DNA of 64,000 nucleotides from Prorocentrum cordatum (GCA_963575745.1 CAUYUJ010001722.1:1-64000); one strand, 5' to 3'. Shown: positions 10,484 to 21,149, counted from the stretch's first letter. The notes: generated by a model from the letters alone, not told the origin. Numbers and translations: made by a program.

Positions 10484-11395
10484 GAACATATTTATTCTAA
10501 AGAATAATTATTGTTGGGCCCCCTGGTGCGCGCCCCCCTTGCGCCGCCTAGGCCGCAGCTACATTTTCATCATTTTCGTGAGGAAGCCTCAGAAAAGAGG
10601 GTGTGTACAGGATCCTGTTGTTTTGTTGTAATCCGCTTTCCCTTGCAAAAAACAATAGAAAATGACATTTCTTGTTCTAATATAATCAAATTTCAAGAAT
10701 CCCTTGCAAAAAATAAGGTAAAGTGGACATTCGCGCGCGCAAGACGAAATCCTTCCAAAACCTTAGTTTTCGTAACTATTTTCACATAAAAACATCAAAA
10801 AACCAATGGTTTTTCAACAAAAACAATTGTCAAAATCTCATCCCGCGCGCTCTTGCGGATTCGTAGGAAACCCAACACTTTTTAAACATTTCTGTCAAAC
10901 GGGCTTTTGCGAGCAACTTTTTCGAACTTCTGCGACAACGGTTGCGCACCTGCCAGGGCCATCATCCCTGTCAAATAATACCATGCGGGACACATTCGTT
11001 TTTTCTTCGCGCGCGCACGCCGAAATCTCCAAAAACCATTGGGCTTCTTAAGAATTTTAGCACCGCGCATCATAAAATCACACGAATCGCAACAACTTCT
11101 GTGGAAGGCTTAACAACTTCTAGGCTTAACAACTTCTGTGGGTGTACGAACGTAGGCTTAACAACTTCTGTGGGTGTGTACTCCACGCCAGTGTAGTAGC
11201 CACGGTCGTCCGCAGGCCACGAAGTGAAGTGTCCGAACGTCATAGGGCGGGAAGCTGGGTGTGGGTGGTGGCGAAGAGTCGTGTGGATATTTGGTAGAGC
11301 TTGCACTGCCCCCCCACAAAGTGGGGGTATTGGCTGGCGTCGCATGAAAACCCTGGCACTGGTGAGAACACAGAGCGTTCGGGTAAAGTGATTGT
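10484..11395. repeat. 0.8-kb dispersed repeat, copy 3 (with internal replacement)
   Basis: Matches copies 1 and 2 from AACATATTTATTCTAAAG to about 11020 and again from about 11200 (TAGTAGCCACGGTCGTCCGC) to the end. Between 11025 and 11195 it carries unique sequence with three short direct repeats of GGCTTAACAACTTCT, which the other copies lack. Confidence 0.8.
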
Positions 11396-11433
<38 letters not shown>

Positions 11434-11446
11434 CTTGTTGTTGTTG
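11396..11446. repeat. (TTG)n microsatellite
   Basis: About 16 TTG units with one TTC, closing copy 3. Confidence 0.9.
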
Positions 11447-12236
11447 AGAACGACGGGTTTCGGACGCCCCCTAGGGGAAGGGGAGGAGGGGGGGGGGGGC
11501 GCATTTCATCGGGGGGGGCGCTGCACCTACGAGATTCGTACGGGATTCCTGGCATTCCTGGATTCCTGGGGATCCGTCTGGATTCCTGGAGAATCTTGGG
11601 CTTTCGAAACGTCCTCGCGTTCTTGCTTCCAACTTCTTTACCATTCACACGCTGTCGCCTAGACTTGTCGCCCAAGCCTTCTGCACACTTTACTCAGGAG
11701 TCGAGCTTTCGCTCGATAGTTCTTCGCAACGTACTCAAGAATTTATTATTTTTCGATTTCTCTCTCTCATAATGATTCCTCGCTTGAGATAGTGGTGATG
11801 CTGATGCCTTGGGTGATTTTGAAGCATGTTGTTGTTGATGACGCTGGGGGTGCAGATGGGGGGGAGCATGCTACTAATGATGACTATCATGATGATGATG
11901 GTCACCATTCCCTGGATAAGATTCTATCAGTCAAGATTATTGAGTAACAAAGGTTTATTAGTAGGGATTCCTCATCATGGGTTTAGTAGATATCGAGGTT
12001 GCGTGGGGACGACATGGCCTGGGAAGTTTCGGCGCTTGCAGGCGCGTTAGCCTCCTCGATGGGATCTGCCAATCGAATCATTTCCCACTGGAGGCCGGCC
12101 CGGAAACCGGTGCGATGCGATGCGGTCCTCCCCCCCCCAACCTTCCCCAGAGGGGGCGTCACAAATCCGGTGTACCTCCCGTGGGGAGCGACGGGAAAGC
12201 TCGCCTCATTGGAAGGGGCTCAGAAGGCTGGATGTC
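11447..12236. other. Unassigned stretch with G-run
   Basis: Contains a run of about 10 G at 11490 and a GATTCCTGG-rich segment at 11540-11600. An AGGGGGCGTCACAAATCC-like segment near 12145 leads into the next (TTG)n. No gene recognised. Confidence 0.3.
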
Positions 12237-12238
12237 CC

Positions 12239-12288
<50 letters not shown>

Positions 12289-12289
12289 G
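12237..12289. repeat. (TTG)n microsatellite with diverged repeat start after it
   Basis: About 17 TTG units. The following sequence (GAACTTTGATTCTTAGTCAG...) resembles a strongly diverged start of the 0.8-kb repeat. Confidence 0.85.
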
Positions 12290-13330
12290 AACTTTGATTC
12301 TTAGTCAGTGATTACTGTTGATCCCCCTTATCTAGTGTACCTGGTGTTTTTTTAATTGAAGTGTTTGTCCTGGGGTTCGCACCTTTTTTCTGACAAGGGC
12401 ACGATTTGCGCCTCAGACTGTGTTGCTGGCCCCCGGACGACAATAACAAGTCCTGGCTGATACGTCCTCTCAGCTGATTCGAATCAGTACTGCACTTCCG
12501 CGCGGGACGTCCTCACAATTCGTCCTGGAATCGTTTTGTCGCGAGGGACTTCTTCGCACTGTATTCAGGCGCAACGCCCTCGACGCACAGGAATGCGGCT
12601 CTCGCTCTGGATGTCCTTACAATCTATCTGGGAATCACGCTATCGCTCGAGACGGCCTCGCGATTCCTGCAAGGTTGACGCTTAAGCTTTCCTCGCGCTC
12701 GACCTGGCCGTCTGGCCCCGCCCGCCCGACCCGCCCGCTAGAGTCCGCCCGCCCGACCCGCCCGTGTGGTTTTGCCGCTTGTTTACGTGCTCCTAATCTC
12801 CTTGCTGTTAATCTCTCTCGTGCCCCATCCTCTTCCCTCCCCCTTGTCCTTTCCTTTCTCCTTCCCTTCCCGTGTTTTAGGGGCTGCGCCAAGTACGCGT
12901 GGCAGATATGGAAGGTTCGGGGGATTTCCGAACTCCCGAGGGTATGTAACGCCTTTTTGTTTGAGAACGTTGCTCTCGGGGGCTTTGAGAATCGCATGCC
13001 CACAGGAAGGGGAGCTGGGGCTGAACGACTCGGCGGCGGCAGCGGACGGAGAGGGGACTAGTTCGGTCCCCCTCCCCCTTCCCATGGATTTCGAGACTGT
13101 CCGAGGCTCCAGGGGTATGTAACACTGTCATTGGAAACGTTACAGTCGGGGCTTTGGAAAACCCCGTGGGTCTCCCAGGGATCCTGTAGGAATATCATAT
13201 TAGTATTTTCATCATGCCTCCAAGACAGCCGAATGCGATTCGAATTGTTATTAAATTTGTTGGAGTTGGCTGAGACTGACTGGAATCCGATCCAAGCTGG
13301 TTGTGCTTTGTCCCATTTTCCACCTCCCCC
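12290..13330. other. Unassigned stretch
   Basis: Short duplications only: CCCGCCCGACCCGCCCG twice at 12717-12765, and GGTATGTAACRC motifs at about 12931 and 13113 followed by GTT-rich and GGGGCTTTG segments. Overlapping open frames on both strands have no recognisable family. Confidence 0.3.
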
Positions 13331-13422
13331 TGGTCACGTCACGATTCGGCGCCGTCTGGGAGTTAGCCACCACTTGGCATTCCCAGACGGCACCGGCGCG
13401 ACTCGTGACGTGACTGGCCCTT
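13331..13422. repeat. Fold-back (terminal inverted repeat) element
   Basis: The left arm TGGTCACGTCACGA pairs with TCGTGACGTGACTGG, and the inner GCCGTCTGGGA pairs perfectly with TCCCAGACGGC, leaving a loop of about 20 nt. Resembles the small TIR elements further along the window, but no second copy was found. Confidence 0.6.
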
Positions 13423-13849
13423 TGCCCCCTAAACTTCCCTCTCGGTCATGCCCGTTATCGCCAGGGAATATAATAAAACATGCTCTTTTGGGCTCGAGGT
13501 TCAAGCTTTTCGGGCGATCTCGTCGGCCCATAGAAGTTTACGAGGCCCGTGGTGGTTTCCAGCAGCTGCGCCTTGAGAGTTGCCCGTTACTAGCTTGAAG
13601 CATATGTTGTTTGGCATCGCCTTACCTCGATGCCGATCTTAAGCGTTTCCTCAGTCCTTGAGGACGCATCCCTAAGATTGTCACTGCGTCTGGGCTTGTC
13701 AATCTCAGGGAAACGGATCAGTTCGAGGCTGGTTCGTCTGGGGGTGCCCGGATCGTCCCGAACGGCCGCCAAAAGGCCCGAGTGACAGCCCGAATTCCAG
13801 AGGTCGATTGGGGGGCAGGGCTAGCGTCGAGAACGTTGGGCTGTAGGGA
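13423..13849. other. Unassigned stretch
   Basis: No repeat structure or coding family recognised; small overlapping frames only. Confidence 0.3.
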
Positions 13850-14462
13850 TAGCCTCTGTAGCGTCAGGGTCTGTAGGGTTAGGGTCTGCAAGGTTAGAGT
13901 CTGTAGCGTTAGGGTCTGTGGGGTTAGTAGGGTCTGTAGGTTTAGGGGCTGCAGGGTTAGAGTCTTTAGGGTAAGGGACTGTAGGGTTTGTAGGACTTGC
14001 AGGCTTAGGGTTTGCATAGTTAGGGTCTGTACGATTAGAGTCTGTAGGGTTAGGGTCTGTAGGGTTAGTAGGGTCTGTAGGGTTTGTAGGGGTCTGTAGG
14101 GCTAGGGTCTGTAGGGCTAGTGTCTGTAGGGTTAGAGTCTGTAGGGTTTGGGTCTGTAGGGTTAGTAGGGTCTGCAGGGTTAGTAGGGTCTGTAGGTCTA
14201 GGGTCTGTAGTGCAAGTGTCTGTAGGGTTAGAGTCTGTAGGGTTTGGGTCTGTAGGGTTAGTAGGGTCTGCAGGGTTAGGGTCTGTAGGGTTAGGGTCTG
14301 TAGGCTTAGGGTCTGTATGGTTAGAGTCTGTCGTGTCAGGGTCTGAAGGGTTAGCATGGTCTGTATGGTTAGGATCTGTAGGTTTTGGGTCTGTAGGGTT
14401 AGAGTCTGTAAGGTTAGAGTATGTAGGGTTAGGATCTGTGGGGTTAGTAGGGTCTGTAGCGT
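13850..14462. repeat. GGGTTA/GGGTCTGTA minisatellite (telomere-like)
   Basis: Some 600 bp of degenerate units alternating GGGTTA and GGGTCTGTA, so periods of about 15 and 18 bp dominate. Open frames in both directions give LTLQT- or TDPNPTDS-type repeats and are artefacts. The core GGGTTA resembles telomeric repeats, but no pure TTTAGGG or TTAGGG tract occurs. Confidence 0.85.
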
Positions 14463-14465
14463 CAG

Positions 14466-14665
14466 TTGGAGAGACGCAACTATACCAGATCGGCGCGTCA
14501 CTCTTGGAGCCCGGGGTGCATATCAATGCGGCGGGCCCGTCTTAGAGTCTGGTCCTGGAAAACCGCCACTGTATTGAAAGCGTGTTTTCATTTGCATGTC
14601 GACAGGACAAACGCCACTGTACCAGATCGGCGGGCCCTTCTTGGAGCGTGTGTCCATAGGTATTG
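14466..14665. repeat. Two-copy direct repeat at the edge of the minisatellite
   Basis: The segments starting near 14478 and 14619 share ATACCAGATCGGCG/GTACCAGATCGGCG followed by a CTTGGAGC motif. Spacing is about 141 bp. Confidence 0.6.
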
Positions 14666-14849
14666 TTGTGAACACTCGGAGAGCTCGCGTACATGACATT
14701 CGAGCCTGATGATGCTGTACTTTCTTGCGCATTTTGTCGCTTCCGCGCTTCCCGCTCATGCCAGGAAAGGTTCCGGGAAACTGGCCGTTTCGCCCGAGAT
14801 ATCTTCGACACATCGGCTCCAGAGAACTCTCCAAACCAGCATTAACTTG

Positions 14850-15185
14850 GAATCCCTACTGGAGGGCTTCAAAACGACCCAAGAGAGCTCCCGAAGGCCC
14901 CAGGCGTCTCGAAGAGCGCCCCGAGGGGCCCCCAAGAGGCACCAAGAGGGCCCCCAACAGCGCCCTGTCCAAGAGGCTCCAAGAGGCTCCAAGACGGCCC
15001 AAGACAGCCCAAGATCGCGCCAAGATGGCCTGAGAGAGCCCCCGCAGAACCCTAAGACATGCCCAGACAGCCCGAGAAGGCCACAGTTGCCCCCAAGAGT
15101 ATCCCGACAGTCTCCAAAGAGGCCTCCAGGATACCCCAATACAGCCCCAGACGGCCTCAACAGCTCCTAGGGCAGCCTCAACAGA
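14850..15185. repeat. Short degenerate CCAAGAGGC/CCAAGACGGC array, block 1
   Basis: Dense repeats of 9-10 nt such as CCAAGAGGC, CCCAAGACGG and CCCAGACAGCC. A longer array of the same type lies at 19690-20480. Confidence 0.8.
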
Positions 15186-15239
15186 GCACGAGGACCCTGC
15201 TCTTTTTCAACGGCATGTTCGTCTGGCTCCTTACCGTCC

Positions 15240-15480
15240 TTCGTCGTCGTCGTCCTTGTTCTTTTCCTCCTCCGCTTCGTTCCTCCTCGTGCTCGTCCTC
15301 CTCCGTCTCTTCCTCCTCGTCCTCTTGCTCGCCACCCTACTCGTTGTCCTTCTGCTCCCCTCGCTGCCCTCCCCGTCACCCACGCCGCCACCCTCGACAT
15401 CCGCCGCCGTGTCGTCGCCATCATTCTCGTCTTCTTCTCCCCCTACGAGCCCAATGGACAGCATTGACGCCTCCCGTTCT
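15240..15480. repeat. Pyrimidine-rich low-complexity tract (CTC/CGT)
   Basis: Mostly TCC, CTC and TCG trinucleotides on the + strand; no coding claim. Confidence 0.75.
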
Positions 15481-15839
15481 TGTCGGGGGCGGTAAAGAGG
15501 TGGGTGATGACTAGAGGGCGGGGGATATCATGGCGTGGGCCACGATGTTTCCCCAGATGTCATGGCGCCTCTTCTTATTTCGTTACGTCCCTGGCCCCCC
15601 CTTGGGCCGCGCACATGCCGCCGGCCATGATTTGCACCCCCCCATCTTGGACGCCCCCCCTCTTGGCCGCCCCAGATCTTGCCCGATCAGGTTTTCGCCA
15701 GCCTCGCAGACGAAGTTCTGGCTCGAGTTGGGACCGATCGCCTCGGGCGTCTCCTGTTGGGCGCTGGGGCCGCCACTCTCGCCGGAACCATCTCGGTGGC
15801 GCCGACTTGGGGGAGGGGGGGATTGGCCCACGGGGGGGG

Positions 15840-16500
15840 GGTAGGAGGGAGGATCAAGGAGAGGGAGGAGGAGGAGGACCGAGGAGGAGGAGCAGGAGGA
15901 GGAGGAGGAGGAGGAGGCGGAGGAGGAGGAGGAGGAGGAGCAGGAGGACCAGTGTAAGCCTAAAGACCCATCAATGATGTTGGAATCCACTGTCCCTGCA
16001 AGCTCCCTTTTCACAGGTTAAGACTTCATTCCACTGACGGAATTGCCTCGATGAGAGAGAACCGTTCGAAGACCCTGAAGCATGCCAGAATACCGCTCTG
16101 GGACTCCAACGCCACGAAACAATCTGACTGTTGCGTCTTGACGATACTGAATCGTGCCAGACCACAATTTCTAGGACTTCAGCACCTCGAATTAACGTAA
16201 CTGTTGCGCCCGCACGCTCAATGCCTTGTACTTTGATCGTGTTAGCCCGTGAAATTCCTGCAACTGCTTAAGACGAATGTGCACGGCGCTAGGGCGATAA
16301 ACACATTTTGAAATGGAACCGCCCTCAATTCGTGACACCCCTTGCAAAGTTTAAGACGAGCGTGCGCGGTGCTAATGCGAGATCCGCATTTTGGAAACGG
16401 CCCGCCTTCATTCCGTGAAACTCTCACAAACTTGTAAGACGAATGTGCGCTGCGCTACGACATCGTTGCCCTTCATCTGTGGACAGTTAACAATTTCTCA
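15840..16500. repeat. (GGA)n composite repeat, unit 1
   Basis: Order: (GGA)n at 15857-15950, a CATCAATGATGTTGGAAT segment, a module with GGGACTCCAACGCCACG repeated about every 65 bp (to 16200), then a module with AAGACGAATGTGCGCGGYGCTA about every 75-90 bp to 16490. The same order of modules recurs at 16500-17310 and in part at 21150-21660. Confidence 0.75.
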
Positions 16501-17312
16501 TCTTGAGGGTCATCCGAAACGCCCGGCCCGCCCTTTCGACCGGCCTCGGGGTGCGACAGCAGGAGTTGTTCATAAGGAAGGAATGGAAGAGGAGGAAGGA
16601 GGAGGAGGAGGAGGAGGGCCGAGGAGGAAGGAAGAGGAGGACGAGCAGGAGGAGGAGGAAGATGAGGAGGATGATGAGGAGGAGGAGGATAATCGAGGAG
16701 AAGGCGGAGAAGGAGGAGGTGAAGGACCAGTGCAGACCCAAAAGTCATCAACGATGCTGGAATAAGCCCTCCCTCCAAGCTCTCTCTTCACAGGTCCCTG
16801 CAAGGGTTCATTTCCACTGAAGGAACTACCTCGTTGGAAGACAACCGTTTGAAGACACTGATGCATGCCAAAACATCTTTCTCGGGACTCCAACGCCACG
16901 GATCAACCTGACTGTTGCGTCGTGATGTTTCGGAATCGTGCCAGAACGTCATTCCTGGCACTTCAACACCGCGGATCAACGTAATTGTTGCACCCTCATA
17001 ATCCGGAATCCTTCCAAAACACCGTTTCTGGTACGCTGATCATGGGAATCCGTAAACTTCTTGCAGTTACAAAAAAGGAATGTGCGCGGTGCTAAGGCGA
17101 GAGCCACATTTTGAAAATTAACCGCCCTCAATCCGTGAAAACGAATGTGCGCGGCGCTAAGGCGAGAGCCACATGTTGAAAACCAGTCGCCCTCAATCCG
17201 TGAAACTCTTGCAATTTTGAAAACGAATATGCGTGGCTCTAGGGCGAGAGCCACATGTTTAAAACGATCCGCCCTCCATCTGTGAAACTGTTATGAGGTT
17301 TTTGCTCCAGGA
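16501..17312. repeat. (GGA)n composite repeat, unit 2
   Basis: Starts with a GAAACGCCCGG..CGGGGTGCGACAG leader (16518-16562) that is matched at 17337-17381, about 820 bp later. Then (GGA)n at 16580-16720, CATCAACGATGCTGGAAT, the GGGACTCCAACGCCACG module and the AATGTGCGCGG module. Confidence 0.75.
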
Positions 17313-17700
17313 TGAATGGTGCGGAAGTCTCAGGCAAAACGCCCGGACCGCCCAAACAACTGGCGTCGGGGTGCGACAGGGAGAAGTTGTTTATAAGAAG
17401 ATTGGATGAGGACCGAGTAGGAGGAGGATGTGGAGGAGGAGGAGGAGGAGGAGGAGGAGGAGGAGGAGGAGGAGGAGGGGAGAGGAGGAGGAGGGGGAGG
17501 AGGCAGGAGGAGGAGGGGAGGAGAGGAGGAGGAGGAGGAGGAGAGGAGGAGGAGGAGGAGGAGCAGCAGCAGGAGGAGGAGTAGCGGGATTGAGAAGACG
17601 GACCGAGGAGGAGAAGGAGGAAGGAGGAGGAGTAGGAGGGCCGAGGAAAGGAGGAGGAGGAGGAAGAGGAGGAGGAGGAGGAGGAGGAGTGTCACCGTGC
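17313..17700. repeat. (GGA)n composite repeat, unit 3 (leader plus long GGA tract)
   Basis: Same leader as unit 2, then a purine tract of about 280 bp (17415-17690) dominated by GGA. Poly-Gly/Arg/Glu frames over it are artefacts. Confidence 0.85.
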
Positions 17701-17955
17701 TACGTCGATGTCGACATGAGCCTGGCAGCCGCGATGTAGTTCCCGTAGTGTTGAGGCCGAGCGCCGAGAGAACAGCAGAAGCCTCCAGCCCTCGGGGCAG
17801 TCCTCAAAGGCGCCGAGGCGGCGCCGCAGGAGGGTCGGTGGGGCGGCCTGCCCACGACGGGGGGCCTATGCTTCTGCGGCCGTGCTGAGCAGCGTCACAC
17901 TCTTTGCCCGGCCTCCTCGTGGTTGTTAAACTCCTGCTCATCGGTCATCGGCTCT

Positions 17956-18105
17956 CCTCCTCCTCCTCCTCCTGCTCCTCCTCCTCCTCCTCGGTCCTCC
18001 TCGGTCCTTCTCCTCCTCCTCCTCCTCCTCCTCCTCCTCCTCCTCCTCGTCCTCGGCATTCCTCCTCCTCCTCCTCCTCCTCCTCCTCCTCCTCGGTCCT
18101 CCTTC
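17956..18105. repeat. (TCC)n tract, inverted relative to the upstream (GGA)n
   Basis: About 150 bp of TCC units. With the GGA tract ending at 17690 it forms a large inverted repeat around a spacer of about 265 bp of complex sequence. Confidence 0.9.
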
Positions 18106-18119
18106 CCAGTCCGGGTGTG

Positions 18120-18845
18120 TACCCCTCGCCATCGGGGCCCAGGCTATGCGTGCTGTTGCCGTCACTGTCAGCGAGCTCGGAAGGACGCACGAAGCAGCCG
18201 TGGAGCTAGATGTCGGGCGTCGATCCCGCCTCTGGGGCAAGTGCATGCCATCCACGGCTGCAGCGAGGCTGAGGGCAAGTAGCGGCGTTACCACTGCTGT
18301 CAACGGGCCATTGCGTTTTTTTCCACGCACTTGCTGCGGGGCCTCCTGCTCAACCTTGTGGGTTGGTGTTAGTGCGGCCCCCCCCACCGCGCCAGGACCT
18401 GCAGCACGTCGCCGTGGCTAACCTCCACCCCGTAGACAGACCGGGTGCTGCCCTGGTTGCCCTTCCTGCTCTGCTGGTGATTGGTGCACGGCGGGGAGTC
18501 TTGAATGCTCAACTTCACGTTGGCGGACATTTGCACGCGGTTGATGCTCTTCTTGTGTCGAAGGTGTCGGACATCCTGCCCAGGCCCACGGGTTCCGAGT
18601 TGTTGGGGGTTGTTTGTGCGGCCCACCACCGCGCCTGGACCTGCAGCGCGTCGCTGTTGCTCACCTTCGAACCGTGGGCGGATCAAGTACTGCCGCGTTT
18701 CCCCTTGCTGTTCTGCTGGTCGCACTCTGCCAGCGTACGGTCGTTGATGCTCACCCCATCGTCGGTGGACATCTGCTCGCCGACTGTGCTCTCCTCTATC
18801 CCGCAGGTGTCGAGCGTCGCTCCAGCCTCACTGTTGATCACTCAT
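18120..18845. repeat. Tandem duplication, unit about 240 bp
   Basis: Segments 18362-18605 and 18606-18840 align: GTGCGGCCC..CCGCGCC(A/T)GGACCTGCAGC.CGTCGC near each start, and GTTGATGCTC plus GGTGTCG.. near each end. A third, more diverged unit may lie at 18120-18361. Read on the minus strand the two units give related peptides (MSANVKLSIQDSP.. and MSTDDGVSINDRTL..), so this could be a decayed internal-repeat protein, but one copy has a stop and no family was recognised. Confidence 0.5.
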
Positions 18846-18863
18846 GTCGCCCCAGTCGCTGGC

Positions 18864-19190
18864 TCACAGCAGCGATCGCGAGGCTCTGATCAAGTTCCTC
18901 TTCCTGGAGCGCTCCAGCCGCCCGCGACGGCGCGGTGGGGAGGCTTCCAACTCCCAGGGGCGCGCGGTGCTGCCGCCGTCCAGGGCCTCGGCGGCCTCCT
19001 GCAACTGCGGGCCCCGCAGTCGGCCCGTGCGCCGCGCCGCCACCAGGGCTTCCCCGAAGGTGGCGCAGTGCCCTCCGAGGCGGCCGCTCAGCTCACAGGG
19101 GGCCAGGAGCGACATCCTGAACTGGCGGCAGCGCTCCGCCAGCGCCGCTGCCCGCGCGCAGCCCAGGTCTGCCCGGCGCTGCTGCCGCAG
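18864..19190 (-). CDS. Possible exon or gene fragment, helical, unidentified
   Basis: A minus-strand frame of about 108 codons, bounded upstream by an in-frame TAA near 19194, includes an ATG at 19113-19115 and ends at a stop at 18864. It reads LGCARAAALAERCRQFRM then SLLAPCELSGRLGGHCATF and RRTGRLRGPQLQEAAEALDG, with Ala/Arg/Leu helices and no simple repeat. It could be a real exon (dinoflagellate exons are often GC rich) or a chance frame in GC-rich DNA. No family recognised; the overlapping + strand frame looks less protein-like. Confidence 0.3.
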   Translation of the reverse strand: MRQQRRADLGCARAAALAERCRQFRMSLLAPCELSGRLGGHCATFGEALVAARRTGRLRGPQLQEAAEALDGGSTARPWELEASPPRRRGRLERSRKRNLIRASRSLL

Positions 19191-19399
19191 GCGGCGGGCC
19201 AGCGGGCGCGCGCTTGTTTATCCGCCCAGACGCCCATGGCCGCTTGCGCACCGCCGGGGTTCGAGGGCCTCTCCGAGGCCAGATTCGCTCAAGCCCAAAC
19301 GGCTACGGCCTGGCATGGAGGAGGCGCAGGAGGAGGTGGAGGACCACTAAACCCAAGACTCGTCAGTGATGTTGCAATATATCATTTCTCCAAGTTCCC

Positions 19400-19689
19400 T
19401 CTTCATAGGTCCCTGCAAGGATATACATCTAACGGCTGGACCTTGGGGCCCGAAATCGCCTCGGAGGGCGGTCCGATGAGCGTCACGGCGGCCCCTGCAG
19501 CCAGCCGCCAACCACCCTGAAGATGGTTTCGACGGATCACGGGACGTCTCCAACGGCCCCAGAGGCTTCGAAGGCACCTCATAACCTGTTCAATTTGCCC
19601 CCCACGAGGGCCCCGCGAGGCAAAAATAGTCCCATTCCCCATGTAAAACGTACATTTGTACCGTGTTCGTGTTTTTCGTCCTCGCACCA
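19400..19689. other. Unassigned stretch
   Basis: Starts with a CCAAGTTCCCTCTTCATAGG segment related to the sequence after the (GGA)n units at 15990 and 16780. Nothing else recognised. Confidence 0.3.
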
Positions 19690-20485
19690 TCCTTGACGAC
19701 CTCAGGGGCCCCTACGATCGCCCCAACACGGCCTAAGAGGCCCCCCAGAGGGCGCCAAGACGGCCCAACAGGGCCCCAGGCCGGTCCCAGAGGCACCCAA
19801 GACGGTCCCAACGGCCACCCAGAGGGCCCCAAGACGGCCCAGGGTGCCCCCTTGACAAGCCAAGTGTGCCCCAAGAGCTCCCCAAGAGGGCGCCCAGAGG
19901 GGTCCCGAGGCGGCCCGGGCCCGCTCTGGAACAGGCCACAACAGGCTAAGGAAGTCCCGAGAGGGCCCAAGACGCTCCCAAGAGGCCCCAGAGACGCCCA
20001 AGTTGCCCTCAAGACGGCCGACGAGGATTCAACACGCTCCAGGACGGACTCAACAGGCTCCCCAAGAGTCCTGGGAGGCAAAATTCGCAATTTGGCTTAT
20101 GGCTTTCAAAGGATTTTGGCGTTCTCGCTTTCCCCGCCTCCCAGCGCTCCCTCACGGCCCCGGGGGCCCTTCAGATCGCTCCAAGACGACCCACGAGGCC
20201 CCGAAGAGGGCCCCACGACGGCCCAGGAGGCCCCCCTGACAACCCAAGTATGCCCCAAGAGCTCCCCAAAAGGGGGCCCAGAGGGGGACCGCCAACCGAT
20301 ATTTCGAGGTCTGGCCCTAGAGGCCCCCAGTAGGCATGGCACCCAGGGGCCTCCAAGAGGCGCCCACGAATCCCCGTGTGGCGCCCGAGTGCCCCCCAGG
20401 AAGCCCCAAGAGACCCGCACGGGGCCCCCAGGGAACACCCAAGAGGCCCCCCAACACAGCCCAAGAGATCATGTCCCCAGACAGC
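19690..20485. repeat. Short degenerate CCAAGAGGC/CCAAGACGGC array, block 2, with an internal 385-bp duplication
   Basis: Same 9-10-nt words as at 14850-15185. The segments at about 19850 and 20235 share CCAAGAGCTCCCCAA and flanking words, giving a higher-order direct repeat of about 385 bp. Confidence 0.75.
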
Positions 20486-20651
20486 CTTCGGGGGCATGGT
20501 TCATCATGGGCCCGAGAGTCTCCTGAGGCTCCGAAGTACCATCACGCTATCAGAGATCTGTCTGGGAAGTTTACTGGGAACATGACTGATCGCCTTCTCG
20601 CGGCCCCCCGCAGATCGCTTCGCACAAAGTTGCCCCAAGTGCCTTCTTGAA

Positions 20652-20768
20652 CTGAGGACGACGACGTTGACGACGACGAAGACGACGAAACGACGCAGAC
20701 GATGACGATGACCATGACGATGACGAGGAGGAGGAGGAGGAGGAGGAGGAGGAGGACGACGACGACGT

Positions 20769-20813
<45 letters not shown>

Positions 20814-20840
20814 CACGCCCCAAGAGGCGACGACGACATT

Positions 20841-20903
<63 letters not shown>
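20652..20903. repeat. (GAC)n microsatellite with GGA interruption
   Basis: (GAC)n from 20655, a GGA block at 20727-20755, then two pure (GAC)n blocks each ending GACGGCACGCCCCAA. Poly-Asp and poly-Val frames are artefacts. Confidence 0.95.
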
Positions 20904-20904
<1 letters not shown>

Positions 20905-20944
20905 CACGCCCCAACATGCTTCCCAAGACGCCCCCAAAACCCAT

Positions 20945-20968
20945 GTTCCCAGAAGGCCTTCTGGGAAC
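20945..20968. repeat. Perfect 24-bp palindrome
   Basis: Half-site GTTCCCAGAAGG followed directly by its exact reverse complement CCTTCTGGGAAC. It could form a loop-free hairpin or be a dimeric protein site. Confidence 0.85.
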
Positions 20969-21097
20969 ACAATTCATCCAGCCTCCGCCCCGCTACGCAA
21001 CCATTTTCCCTGAAAGCCTTTCGGAATGCGGATTGACATGCTTGGAGTGTGGTCCATTTCTTCAGTGGAGCAGTGAGCTCGTCAAGGCCCGGGCCTG

Positions 21098-21138
21098 CTA
21101 GAACCTGAGCGCGCGTGAAGCGCGCGCGATGGTTCTAG
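21098..21138. repeat. 41-nt hairpin
   Basis: Outer arms CTAGAACC and GGTTCTAG are perfect; inner arms GCGCGCG pair around a TGAA-like loop. No T-run follows, and the genome context is eukaryotic, so a terminator role is not proposed. Confidence 0.7.
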
Positions 21139-21149
21139 TTTATTATCAC

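Noticed and set aside
13850-14462. True telomere
   Set aside because: No pure telomeric hexamer or heptamer run; units are mixed with GGGTCTGTA and unique DNA continues on both sides.
18362-18845. Polyubiquitin-like or other internal-repeat protein on the minus strand
   Set aside because: The two units are related to each other, but one has a stop and no ubiquitin-fold residues could be aligned with confidence.
21098-21138. Rho-independent-type terminator
   Set aside because: No T-run follows and the context is eukaryotic nuclear DNA.
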